Shown piece after piece: positions 35,547-44,900 of a DNA stretch of 64,000 bases. The stretch is from Luteimonas kalidii. GTDB taxonomy: Bacteria; Pseudomonadota; Gammaproteobacteria; Xanthomonadales; Xanthomonadaceae. Under the pieces are notes generated by a model. That model saw only the letters and a program-made list of their open reading frames with translations. It was not told the DNA's origin and made no database searches. Each line of letters opens with the position of its first letter. Positions within the stretch are counted from its first letter, which is position 1. The DNA lies in assembly GCF_029887935.1 (NCBI RefSeq), contig NZ_JARXRO010000009.1, positions 172,820 through 236,819 on the forward strand, written 5' to 3'. Both the position numbers and the translations under genes were made by a program.

Positions 35547-35825
35547 TCCCGGATGCGGCCTTCGGCCTTATCCGGTCTACGCCATGAAGCGATGCCCGAT
35601 CCACCCGTAGCCCGGGTAAGCGCAGCGCACCCGGGGAACCGCCACCTCGCATCCACCCCGCCCCGTGATCCCGGATGCGGCCTTCGGCCTTATCCGGGCT
35701 ACGCCATGAAGCGATGCCCGATCCACCCGTAGCCCGGGTAAGCGAAGCGCACCCGGGGAACCGCGACCTCGCATCGACCCCGCCCCCGTGATCCCGGATG
35801 CGGCCTTCGGCCTTATCCGGGCTAC
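35458..35825. repeat. three-copy tandem array of a ~122-bp unit with REP A and inverted REP B
   Basis: Each unit begins GCCATGAAGCGATGCCCGAT, carries a type A REP (35484-35513, 35607-35636, 35729-35758), a CGCCACCTCGCATCC-like spacer, and an inverted type B REP (35548-35580, 35670-35702, 35793-35825). The period is 123 and 122 bp. The first 26 bp of the unit are the 3' codons of the DUF2384 gene, so gene sequence has been copied along with the REP pair. This fills the gap up to the SDR gene. Confidence 0.93.
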
Positions 35826-35890
35826 GCGTCGCGAGCGCGCATCCCCGCCGCCGCAACCGGCGACCCGGGGATGCGCACCACCCGCGAGCC

Positions 35891-36646
35891 TCAGATTCCC
35901 TGTCCGCCCGACACTTCGATCCGCTGCGCGTTGACCCAGCGGTTCGACTCGCCCAGCAGCGACGCGATCATCGGGCCGATGTCGTCGGGCACGCCCGCGC
36001 GGCCCAGCGCGGTGGCGTCGGCGATCTGCGCGTTGACCTCGGCATTGTCGCGCACCACGCCGCCGCCGAAATCGGTCGCGATCGCGCCCGGCGCGACGGT
36101 GTTCACCGCGATGCCGCGCGCGCCGAGCTCCTTGGCCAGGTAGCGCGTGAACACCTCGACCGCACCCTTGGCCGTCGCGTACGCCGCGTAGCCGGGATAG
36201 GCGAAGCGGGTCAGCCCGCTGGACAGGTTGACGATGCGGCCGTCGTCGGCCAGCCGCGGCAGCAGCGCCTGGGTCAGGAAGAACACGCCCTTGACGTGCA
36301 CGTCGATCAGGCGGTCGAACTGTTCTTCCGTGGTCTCGTCGAACGGCGCCATGTGGCCATGGCCGGCGTTGTTGACCAGGTGGTCGAAACGGTCGCGTTG
36401 CCAGGTGTCGCGCAGCGCGTCGTCTAGCTTGCCTGCGAAGGCTTCGAACGTGGCGACCTCGCCGGTGTCGAGCGGCAGCGCGACGGCGCGACGGCCCAGC
36501 GCTTCGATCTCGGCCACCACGGCCGCGGCCTCCTCGGCCTGGCTGCGATAGGTGACGACGACATCGCCGCCGTTGCGGGCGACGGCCAGCGCGGTGCTGC
36601 GGCCGAGGCCGCGGCTGCCGCCGGTGATCAGGGTGATGGTGGTCAT
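35891..36646 (-). CDS. short-chain dehydrogenase/reductase
   Basis: A 251-residue classical SDR: TGGSRGLG, NNAGHGHMAP, catalytic Ser in IVNLSSG, then YAAYATAKGA for YxxxK. The C-terminal end AQRIEVSGGQGI is typical. The start at 36646 gives MTTITLITGG. Cytoplasmic; substrate unknown. It lies alone between the REP array and a lipoprotein gene on the same strand. Confidence 0.92.
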   Translation of the reverse strand: MTTITLITGGSRGLGRSTALAVARNGGDVVVTYRSQAEEAAAVVAEIEALGRRAVALPLDTGEVATFEAFAGKLDDALRDTWQRDRFDHLVNNAGHGHMAPFDETTEEQFDRLIDVHVKGVFFLTQALLPRLADDGRIVNLSSGLTRFAYPGYAAYATAKGAVEVFTRYLAKELGARGIAVNTVAPGAIATDFGGGVVRDNAEVNAQIADATALGRAGVPDDIGPMIASLLGESNRWVNAQRIEVSGGQGI

Positions 36647-36916
36647 GGGGGTCTCCAGGGAGGTTGGATGGAACAAGGGGGAAAGCGCCGCAGTCGTTCG
36701 GCGAGCAGGTGCGAAAGTGCGCGGCAACGCTGGAACGATGGTGCAAGGGACGAACCGGTCGGCCTCCAGGGCTTGTCCATGCCAGCCCGGAATCAGGGGT
36801 TGGCTGTGCCGTTGGCCGTTACCGTGGCCCCTGTTTCCAGCGCGGGACGCGTTGGCGAGGATTGCAGGGTCCGAAACGGTGCGACGTGCCGGCGTCGACG
36901 CGACCGCACAGGGCGT

Positions 36917-37261
36917 TCATCGCTTGCACTCGCGCCGGTCCGGATCGCGATCGCAGCGCTGCTTGCGCGCACGATCGGCCATGATCTGGGCGTCGCGGGC
37001 GATCTCGGTCGTCAGCCGGGTCTGCTCGAGGGACTCGCGTTGCTGCACGTCCCGTCGGCGCTGCTGCGTAAGCATGCACTCGCTGTAGGCAGGCGAGCCG
37101 TATTCCGCGCCGAAATCCGAGCAGGTGCCCGCATCCTGCTGCAGGTTTACCTGCCGTCGCTCGGCGGGGGAAACGCAGCCTGCAAGGCCGATGCACAGCA
37201 AGGCGAGAAATCCTGGCGAAATCGCGGAAAGACGGTGTTTCGGCAAGGCATGGTGTCGCAT
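36917..37261 (-). CDS. small lipoprotein of unknown function
   Basis: A 114-residue protein with a lipoprotein signal ending GLAGC (Cys29). The mature part is polar, Gln/Arg/Asp-rich, with several more Cys (two near the C-terminus) and predicted helices. The ATG at 37261 has GGAGAA upstream. It follows a 47-residue exported peptide gene. No family recognised. Confidence 0.75.
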   Translation of the reverse strand: MRHHALPKHRLSAISPGFLALLCIGLAGCVSPAERRQVNLQQDAGTCSDFGAEYGSPAYSECMLTQQRRRDVQQRESLEQTRLTTEIARDAQIMADRARKQRCDRDPDRRECKR

Positions 37262-37335
37262 TTCGTGTTCTCCGGTTGTGATCTGAAACGGGTGGGGCGA
37301 GCCGGTGCGACGGGTCCGCACGACGGCCCGGCGAC

Positions 37336-37479
37336 TCAATCGCGCGAGGTGACGATGGCGTCGATCTCCTCGCGCGGCACGCGCCGGGTGGAGGTGTGTG
37401 CGGCGGCGGGAAGGCTGGACAGTGCGGCGGCGAACAACAGTCCGACGGCGAGGGTTGGTGCGGCTGGGAGGGTGCGCAT
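37336..37479 (-). CDS. 47-residue exported peptide
   Basis: A signal peptide (about 1-28, LAVGLLFAAALSSLPAAAHT) leaves a mature part of roughly 20 residues with RRVPREEIDAIVTSRD. GGAG lies at a good distance before the ATG at 37479. It is on the same strand as the lipoprotein gene 74 bp on. The function is unknown. Confidence 0.6.
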   Translation of the reverse strand: MRTLPAAPTLAVGLLFAAALSSLPAAAHTSTRRVPREEIDAIVTSRD

Positions 37480-37573
37480 GGATGTCTTCTCCTCTGGTGC
37501 CGGTGCGGGGCGGCGTGTCCGCCGAGGCGATCGCGCAACACAGCGCCCTGCCCGCGTGGCGGGTGTAGCGGAC

Positions 37574-37607
37574 GTAGCCCGGTTAAGGCCATCGGCCGCA
37601 TCCGGGG
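37574..37607 (+). repeat. REP element, degenerate type B
   Basis: GTAGCCCGGTTAAGGCCATC followed by GGCCGCATCCGGGG; it differs from the consensus at a few bases. It stands between the 47-residue gene and the DUF1097 gene, in a 218-bp gap. Confidence 0.75.
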
Positions 37608-37697
37608 ACTCGGCGCAACACGTGACTGCGTTGCGCCCCGGATGCCCCTTGCCCATAGCGCGCGCAAGCCGTGGTGGTGGGGTGCAGCCGGCCGTCC

Positions 37698-38198
37698 TCA
37701 GGCCGGCTTCGCGGTCTGCGCGGTGAGCGCCGGCAGGCGATGCGCGATCCATCCGGCGGCCGATCCGATCGCGGTCGCGGCGAACAGATGCCCGAAGCTC
37801 GCGATGGTCGGCTCGAGGTGCGCGGCGAACCACGTCACCAGGCCGAGGAAGTAGGCCAGCAGGTTGTTCATCGCCGGCAGGCCACGCAGGCTCACCACCT
37901 GGAACGCGACCACGAACACCACCAGCGGCAGCGCGATGGCGGGCCCGGTCATCGCCGCCACGCGCGGCACGGCGAGCGAGGCCAGCAGGCCAATCGCCAG
38001 GCCCAGGCCCACGCAGCCCAGGTTCTCGAACGTGCTGCGGGTACTGAGGCCGCGGGTGTAGAACGCGATCCAGCCGACGAACATCGCCCAGACCGGCAAT
38101 CCGATCAAGAGGCTCAGCGCGGCGGCCACCGACGCGACGGCGGCGGCGATGAGGGTGGTGAGGAAGAACACGCGGTGGGAGGCTTGGGGAGGGCTCAT
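37698..38198 (-). CDS. DUF1097 membrane protein
   Basis: A 166-residue inner-membrane protein with about five helices. It has the DUF1097 (YcdZ-like) pattern: LLIGLPVWAMFVGWIAFYTRG, VPRVAAMTGPAIALPLVVFV and NNLLAYFLGLVTWFA. Function unknown, possibly transport. The ATG at 38198 is the natural start. It is followed on the same strand by nothing close, and preceded by an SDR gene. Confidence 0.85.
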   Translation of the reverse strand: MSPPQASHRVFFLTTLIAAAVASVAAALSLLIGLPVWAMFVGWIAFYTRGLSTRSTFENLGCVGLGLAIGLLASLAVPRVAAMTGPAIALPLVVFVVAFQVVSLRGLPAMNNLLAYFLGLVTWFAAHLEPTIASFGHLFAATAIGSAAGWIAHRLPALTAQTAKPA

Positions 38199-38288
38199 GG
38201 GTGTTGTCCTGGCTGGGGGGAAGCAAGGGGTTCGCGACGCGATCGAAGCGGCTGGCGATCGACTGGCATGCCGCGCGCTTCGCGGCGG

Positions 38289-39188
38289 TCACGCGGGGTC
38301 GGCGGGCCGGAGCAGGCTTTCCAGCCCGAGGTTGCGGTACATCTCGCGACGCACGCGGTCGCCCACGGCGTTGACCGCTTCGGCGCCGTCCTCGCTCGGA
38401 TCGACGTGCACGCGGAACGGGCGCCTGCCATGCGGCAGGTCGACCACGCGGGCGATCGCATCGGCGACGTCGGCGACATCGGCATCGGCCGGCTCCAGCG
38501 CCTTCAGCCGCTCGAGGATCTGGTTGGGCAGTCCCGCGTACGGTCCTTCGTCGTACTCGCGGGCACGGTCTGCATCGGCGGGCGTGCCCGCGTGCGCGAA
38601 GTGGTTGGTGCCCTGTGTATACGCACCCGGCAGCACGATGCTGGTCTCGATGCCCCAGCGCGAGAGCTCGGTCGAATACGACACGGCCACCGAATCCATC
38701 GCCGCCTTGGCGGCGAAGTACGGCGCGAGGTACGGCGGCGTGCCGCCGCGCGTGCTGCTCGATCCCACCCACACCAGCAGGCCGTTGCGCTGCGCGCGCA
38801 GGTGCGGCAGGGCCGCGCGGTTGACCCGCTGGGTGCCGACCACGTTGACTTCGTAGAGTTCGACGAACTGTTCCGGCGTGAACGCCTCGGTGGGGCCGAA
38901 CACCATGTGCCCGGCGTTGTGCACCAGCACGTCGAGGCGCCCGGCCTCGTCGAGGATGCGCTGCACGGCGGCGTCCGCGGAGTCCTGCGACAGCACGTCG
39001 AGTTCGACCGTGCGCAGGTCGACGCGCAGTTCCTGCGCATGGCGCGCGGCCGCGGCGGCCTGCGGCGCATTGCGACCGTCGATCTCGCGCATGCTCGCGT
39101 AGACGGTGTGGCCCGCGGCGGCCAGGCGGCGCGCGGTGAGGGCGCCGAATCCGGACGAGGCGCCGGTGACCAGGATGATCCTGCTCAT
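38289..39188 (-). CDS. short-chain dehydrogenase/reductase
   Basis: A 299-residue SDR: TGASSGFG, HNAGHMVFGP, Ser in WVGSSSTRGG and YFAAK for YxxxK. It has the longer C-terminal region of the retinol-dehydrogenase-like type (RVHVDPSEDG). It starts 17 bp after the next SDR gene's stop and is probably cotranscribed with it. Confidence 0.91.
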   Translation of the reverse strand: MSRIILVTGASSGFGALTARRLAAAGHTVYASMREIDGRNAPQAAAAARHAQELRVDLRTVELDVLSQDSADAAVQRILDEAGRLDVLVHNAGHMVFGPTEAFTPEQFVELYEVNVVGTQRVNRAALPHLRAQRNGLLVWVGSSSTRGGTPPYLAPYFAAKAAMDSVAVSYSTELSRWGIETSIVLPGAYTQGTNHFAHAGTPADADRAREYDEGPYAGLPNQILERLKALEPADADVADVADAIARVVDLPHGRRPFRVHVDPSEDGAEAVNAVGDRVRREMYRNLGLESLLRPADPA

Positions 39189-39204
39189 GTCATTGTCTCC
39201 CCTG

Positions 39205-39954
39205 TCAGACCATGCCGCCGTTGGCGCGCACGACCTGGCCGTTGATCCAGCTGCCCTGCGCGCTGGCGAGGAAGGACACGACGGACGCGATGTCGTCGGG
39301 CGTGCCGAGGCGCTCGAGCGGGTTCATCTTCGCCATGCGCTCGATCAGCTCGGGCGACTTGCCGTCGAGGAACAGGTCGGTGCCGGTCGGGCCCGGCGCG
39401 ACCGCGTTGACCGTGATCGAACGGCCGCGCAGTTCCTTCGACGCGATCGCGGTGAGCGTTTCCACCGCGGCCTTGGTCGCGGCGTAGGCGCCGTAGGTCT
39501 CGAGCTTCACGCCGATCACGCTGGTGGAGAGGTTGACGATGCGGCCGCCGTCGCGGAGGCGCTTCATCGCCTCGCGCAGGGCGTTGAAGCTGCCCTTGAG
39601 GTTGATCGCGACCATGCGGTCGAAGCTGTCGTCGTCGGTGTCGGCGATGGGCGCGAGGCGCATCACGCCGGCGTTGTTGACCAGCACGTCGATGCCGCCG
39701 AAGCGCGCCTCGGTGGCGTCGAACAGGCGCCGCACGGCGCCGGGATCGGCTACGTCGGCCTGCAGGGCGATGGCATCGCCACCGGCGTCGGCGATGCGCT
39801 CGACGACGCGTTCGGCATCGTCCCGGCGACCGGCGTAGTTCACGACCACGGCGTGGCCATCGGCGGCCAGGCGCTGCGCGATCGCGGCGCCGATGCCGCG
39901 CGAGCTGCCGGTGACGAGTGCGACCGGGCGGGGAGGCTTGGAGGTGTTGTCCAT
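39205..39954 (-). CDS. short-chain dehydrogenase/reductase
   Basis: A 249-residue classical SDR: TGSSRGIG, NNAGVMRLAP, Ser in IVNLSTSVIG, YAATK for YxxxK, and a normal end GQVVRANGGMV. The ATG at 39954 is preferred over a longer frame. It is divergent from the LysR gene at 40215 and has a CGTAAG-type direct repeat 155 bp upstream, so it may answer both the LysR and the two-component system. Confidence 0.93.
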   Translation of the reverse strand: MDNTSKPPRPVALVTGSSRGIGAAIAQRLAADGHAVVVNYAGRRDDAERVVERIADAGGDAIALQADVADPGAVRRLFDATEARFGGIDVLVNNAGVMRLAPIADTDDDSFDRMVAINLKGSFNALREAMKRLRDGGRIVNLSTSVIGVKLETYGAYAATKAAVETLTAIASKELRGRSITVNAVAPGPTGTDLFLDGKSPELIERMAKMNPLERLGTPDDIASVVSFLASAQGSWINGQVVRANGGMV

Positions 39955-40108
39955 GGGGGGGTCCTTGGGGGAGGAGGGCTCAAGCCGCCGGACCGGCCCC
40001 GGCGAGAACGGGACGTTCGGCTCCGGGCGGCTGTCTTGCGAGCGAGCGGGAGGCAGCTGTGCGGGGGAGGCTGCCGGCGGCGGTGATCGCAATCGTCGGC
40101 AGGGCCGA

Positions 40109-40125
40109 CTTACAGCGTGCTTACG
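40109..40125 (-). promoter_or_regulatory. direct-repeat box CGTAAG-N5-TGTAAG
   Basis: Read on the minus strand, toward the SDR gene, this is the third copy of the 11-bp-spaced CGTAAG repeat with one mismatch. Orientation relative to its gene is the same as in the other two. Confidence 0.6.
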
Positions 40126-40167
40126 GAGGTGCGGGTGGGGTGCGATCACCCTAGTCATTCACGGTAA

Positions 40168-40190
40168 CCGGATAATCCCCTATATTCCGG
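40168..40190. promoter_or_regulatory. LysR-type dyad between divergent SDR and LysR genes
   Basis: CCGGATAAT and ATATTCCGG form a 7-of-9 inverted repeat around a 5-bp spacer in AT-rich DNA just before the LysR start. A further CGGATTACCGG follows at 40201-40211. It is a likely operator of the LysR protein at 40215. Confidence 0.5.
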
Positions 40191-40214
40191 CAACACTATT
40201 CGGATTACCGGACA

Positions 40215-41099
40215 ATGGATCGCATCGACGCCATGCGCGTGTTCGCGCGGATCGTGGAGCGCCGCAGCTTCACCCGCGCGGCGGACGACCTCGGGCTGCC
40301 GCGGACCACGGTCACCGATGCGATCAAGGCGCTGGAGGCGCGCGTGGGCGTGCGCCTGCTGCAGCGGACCACGCGCCAGGTCACGCCCACGCTCGAGGGC
40401 GAGGCGTTCTACGGCCGCTGCCTGCGACTGATCGCCGACGTGGAGGATGCGGAAGGCGCCTTCCGCGACTCGCCGCCCGGCGGCCCGCTGCGCATCGAGG
40501 TGCACGGCACGCTGGCGCGCCACTTCCTGTTCCCGCGGCTGCCCGACTTCCTGTCGCGCTTCCCGGAGATCGAACTGGACGTGAGCGAGGGCGACCGCTA
40601 CGTCGACCTGGTGCGCGAAGGCGTGGACTGCGCGATCCGTGTAGGCGAACTGCGCGACAGCGACCTCGCCGCGCGACGGCTCACCGCACTCGCGGAAGCG
40701 ACCGCCGCATCCCCGGACTATTGCGCGCGCCACGGCACGCCCGACAGCATCGACGCGCTGCAGGCGGGACACCTGATGGTGGGCTTCCAGTCCACCTCCA
40801 CCGGCGGCCTGTTGCCACTGGAATTCCAGCATGAAGGACGCGTGCGCGAAGTCGCACTGCCCACGCGGGTGCGGGTGAGCGGCGCGGATTCGTACGTGGG
40901 CGCAGCGTTCGCCGGGTTCGGCCTCATCCAGGCGCCGCGCTACCACCTCGATACGTACTTCGCCTCGGGCCAGCTGGTCGCGTTGCTGGAGGCCTGTCCG
41001 CCCAAGCCCAGCCCGGTCAACATCGTCTATACCCGCACACGCCTGCCCTCGCCGCGGCTGCGCGCGTTCATCGACTGGGCGGCGCGCGAGTTGGCCTGA
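40215..41099 (+). CDS. LysR-family transcriptional regulator
   Basis: A 294-residue LysR protein: helix-turn-helix at about 5-62 (FTRAADDLGLPRTTVTDAIKALE, LLQRTTRQVTPTLEG), effector domain after. The C-terminus reads YTRTRLPSPRLRAFIDWAAREL; these last codons recur as a relic at 59304. It diverges from two SDR genes, which it probably regulates. Confidence 0.93.
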   Translation: MDRIDAMRVFARIVERRSFTRAADDLGLPRTTVTDAIKALEARVGVRLLQRTTRQVTPTLEGEAFYGRCLRLIADVEDAEGAFRDSPPGGPLRIEVHGTLARHFLFPRLPDFLSRFPEIELDVSEGDRYVDLVREGVDCAIRVGELRDSDLAARRLTALAEATAASPDYCARHGTPDSIDALQAGHLMVGFQSTSTGGLLPLEFQHEGRVREVALPTRVRVSGADSYVGAAFAGFGLIQAPRYHLDTYFASGQLVALLEACPPKPSPVNIVYTRTRLPSPRLRAFIDWAARELA

Positions 41100-41293
41100 G
41101 GCGGTCGAAGCCCGCGGCAGGAAATCGTGTGACGGTCGCGGCGGGAGACGGTGTACGAAGCCGGGCGCACCACGATTCCGTGCCTGGGCTCATGGCAAGC
41201 GGCACGCGACCTGCGGAGTCACGGGTTCCTGCGGGACGGAAGGTTGCGTCGGTCGCCCACGGGAATCGACCCGGGCCTCCGACCCCGCCCGCC

Positions 41294-41935
41294 TCACACC
41301 TCGAGGATCCCGCGCTTGAGTGCCAGCAGGACCGCGTGGGTCCGATCCTTCGCGCCCAGCTTGGCGAAGATGCTCTTCATGTGCGCCTTGACCGTGCCTT
41401 CGGTGACCTTCAGGCTCTCGGCGATCTCGCGGTTCGCGTTGCCGCGCGCGAGTTCCTTCAGCACCTCCACCTCGCGCGGCGACAGGCAGTCCTCGCCGGC
41501 ATGTTGCGCGAGTTCCATCGCGATCTCCGCGGGCACGACGCGCCGGCCGGCATGCACGGCGCGGATGGTGTCGCGCAGTTCCTTGCGCATCATGCCCTTG
41601 AGCATGAAACCCCGGGCGCCGCTCTTGAGCGCGCTCAAGGCCTGTGCGTCGCCACGATACGTGGTCAGCACCACGATGCGCGCATCGGGCCAATCGCCCA
41701 GGATCTCACGCAGCGCGTCCAGCCCGCCCATGCCGGGCATCTGCAGGTCCATCAGGGTCACGTCCGGACGATGGACACCGAACAGGTCGACGGCTTCGCG
41801 GCCGTTCATCGCCTCCGCGACCAGCTCCATGTCCGGCTGTTCGCTCAATGCTGCCTTGATGCCGTCCAGCAGCAGCGGATGGTCGTCGACCGCCATGACC
41901 CTGATGGTGCGCGGCGTCTCGTCAGGCTGCGTCAT
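41294..41935 (-). CDS. NarL/FixJ-family response regulator
   Basis: A 213-residue regulator: receiver with D17/D18, phosphoacceptor D63 (LMDLQMPGMGG), Lys in MLKGMMRKE, and a LuxR-type helix-turn-helix (LSPREVEVLKELARGNANREIAESLKVTEGTVKAHM). Its ATG overlaps the sensor kinase stop as ATGA. It is the cognate partner of that kinase. Confidence 0.95.
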   Translation of the reverse strand: MTQPDETPRTIRVMAVDDHPLLLDGIKAALSEQPDMELVAEAMNGREAVDLFGVHRPDVTLMDLQMPGMGGLDALREILGDWPDARIVVLTTYRGDAQALSALKSGARGFMLKGMMRKELRDTIRAVHAGRRVVPAEIAMELAQHAGEDCLSPREVEVLKELARGNANREIAESLKVTEGTVKAHMKSIFAKLGAKDRTHAVLLALKRGILEV

Positions 41936-44900
41936 TTCCGGTGCTCCCCGTCCAGGCTGCCGAGAATCCTGCGCCAGCCCCGGCGCCTGTCACCGGCGTT
42001 GCGATAGGCGACCCTGGCCGGGACATGCAGGTCGACCGTGGTGCCTGCACCGGGCTTGCTCGACAGGTGGATCTTTCCACGGATTTTCCCTGCGCGCTCG
42101 CGCATGCCTTTCAGGCCCCAGCGTCCCTTGCGGACGCTGGACAGGTCGAACCCGCAGCCGTCGTCGCTCACCCGGACCTCCAGCTGGCGCCGTCCGAACA
42201 CCGTGGTCACCGCGATGCGCGTGGCCCCTGCGTGCCGGAATGCGTTGGTCAGTGCCTCCGCGCCGATGCGGTAGGCCTCTTCCTGCACCAGTGGCTCCAG
42301 CGTGCGGATGTCGCCCTCGACATGCGCGCGGAAGCCCACTGCGTAGTCGCGCGACAGCTCGTTGCCGACCATGGCCAGCGCCTCCGGCAGGTTGAGGCTG
42401 ACCGTGGCGCGTAACTCGGACACCTTGTCGCGACCATCGGCCAGCACGCGATCGGCACGATCCAGCGCATCCTCCATCAGCTCCCTGGCCGGCTCGCCTT
42501 GCGGAATGCGCTCGGCAGCGGACTGGAACCTCAGCATCAGGCCCTGGACGCCCTGCAGGAACGTGTCATGCAGGTCGCGCGCGATGCGCTCGCGCTCGAG
42601 CAGGCGCGCCTCGCTCCGCCATTGCAGCTTGGTCCTGACCTGCCGCATGCGAAGCACGAACAGTAGCCAGAGCGCTGCGCCTGCTGCGGCAACGCACAGC
42701 GCCAGGAACGTGCGCGACTGGAGGAAGGTGGGCGGAACGACGAAATCAAGGACGGCCCCAGCTTCGTTCCAGAGGCCCGAGTCGTTCGCTGCGATCACAT
42801 GGAAGCGATACCTGCCTGGTGGAAGGCCGGTGAAAAAGGCCTCCCGCCGCGTGCCCACATCCTCCCAGCCCATCTCCGAACCTTCAAGGCGGTACCGGAA
42901 TTGCACCCGTTCCGGAATCGTGAAGCTCGGCGCCGTGTATGCGATCTGTATGACAAGCGGAGTAGTGGGAAGCCGCAGGATGGAGGTCCTCGGGCTCTCG
43001 AGGTCCGTGCGGTGGCCATCCACCGTGATGGACTTTAGGTAGACGTCTGGAACGACGGTGTTACGCGGTGGAGTTCGCGCCGCAAGCGATACCACGCCGT
43101 CGTTGGTCGAGAACCACAGGCGTCCGTCGGTACTTTCGACAGCGGTCGGCCACGGGCGGAGCGACGCGAACGCGCCCGGCATGCCGTCGAGGTGGTCGAA
43201 TAGCCGGAACTCCACCGGGTGTACGGGGTTCCCGGCAACCTTCCGCGCCTCAGCCGAGGGAATGTGTACCGCGCCCTCGCTCGTGTTCAGCCAGACGTCT
43301 CCCTGGGATCTCTCGACAATGCCGTTGACGCTACCGAACGCAAGCGGCGCGGCGCCGAGGACGTTGTGGAAACGTCGGCCGTCGAATCGAGCCAGTCCAT
43401 TCTCACCGCCTATCCAGGTGTGGCGGCCGCGCACCGCAAGCACTTGTATGGCACCGATCTTCAGACCGTCGGCAGCGTCGTACACGGTCACGCGGCCCTG
43501 GTCGACAACCGCGATCCGGCTGTCGACGTAGCCAAGCCACAGGCGCCCGGCTGCATCCATCGCCATCGCCGTCGCCGGCTCGCGCGGCAAGTCGGCCAGC
43601 CCGCCCCACAATGTCCAGAGATTGCCGACGACGCGGTAGACGCCCACCCGGACGATGGAAACCCATAGCGTGCCATCGCCCTGGCTGGCCATGGCCTGGA
43701 CGCTATCACCCCCACCGGTGTCCGCTCGCTGCCACTGGATCCATCGATCACCCTGTCGGTGGTAGATCGAACCGTTGGGTCCACCCACCCATAGAGTGCC
43801 GGCATGATCCAGATGCAGAACGCCGTAAGGCTCGTGTGGCGATTGCAGCGTCTCACGCGTTTTTCCATTCTGCAGTCGGTGCAACGTGCCTTCGTAGTCG
43901 CTGACCCAGACCGATCCGTCATCGGCGGCCGCGAGCGCCGTGCTACCGGATGCCGTGCGCTCCACCGCGATGCTCACGAACGCGGACGCGCGAAATCTGG
44001 TCAATCCTCCGCTGGAAGTTGCCCAGACATTGCCTTCGCGATCCTGCATCAACATGCCCGAGTACTCGCCAACCAAACGGGTCTGATCGGCATGGTCTTC
44101 GGCCTGTCCGGTGCCGGGGCGCGCTCCGACCCCCTCCCCCCAATGCGGAACACGCGTGACGCGGCTCCAATTGGAAACCCACAGGCTCGACTCCCGGTCA
44201 ACCAGGATCGAGGACACCGGCTCTCCGCTGTCGGACCCGTCGGGCCGCCATTCGAGCACCATCTTGCCGCCCGGCTCGGGAACCCGCAGTTCCGCCAGCC
44301 CGTGCGCGGTCCGCGCAAGCCAAAGGCGGCCATCCGGCGCCGGGACGAAGTAGGCATCCATTGGCTCCCGGAGCGCCAACTCGAACCTACGCTCACCGCT
44401 GCGCTGGAAGTAGAGTGAATCCGGTGCAAGGACCCATAGCGTTCCTGCAGGATCCAGCACCATGTCGACCACGGGCACCTGAGGGATGTTCCAGCCATCG
44501 TCCGCAGGCCTCCAGCGCCCACCCTCCAGCCAGAAGAGTCCTCGCGTCGTCCCGGCCCACATGCGGCCATCGGCGCCTTCGGCGAAAGCCGTTACCGAAT
44601 TGGGCGGAAGTCCATCGCTCGTGGAGTAGTTCCGGAGAGTTGAATCTTCGTCGATGAATGTCGCGCCTCCGAACTGGTAGCTGACCCATAGCCCGCCTTG
44701 CGGCCGCGCCCACATCCGGTGCACCCGGGCAGAAGGCAGCGGCGATCCACCGATCTGGTGGATACGTTCGAATTCGACACCATCGAAGCGGAACAGATGG
44801 CCGCTCGCCGCCAGCCAGATGTATCCACTGTCGGTCTGGACCAGTTGGATGATCCCGCTCGGCGCGCCGTTCTGGATTGTCCATTGGGTCCGGTGCAGCT

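Noticed and set aside
35458-35825. CRISPR-like array
   Set aside because: The units are about 122 bp, repeat almost completely, contain REP palindromes and have no unique spacers or cas genes.
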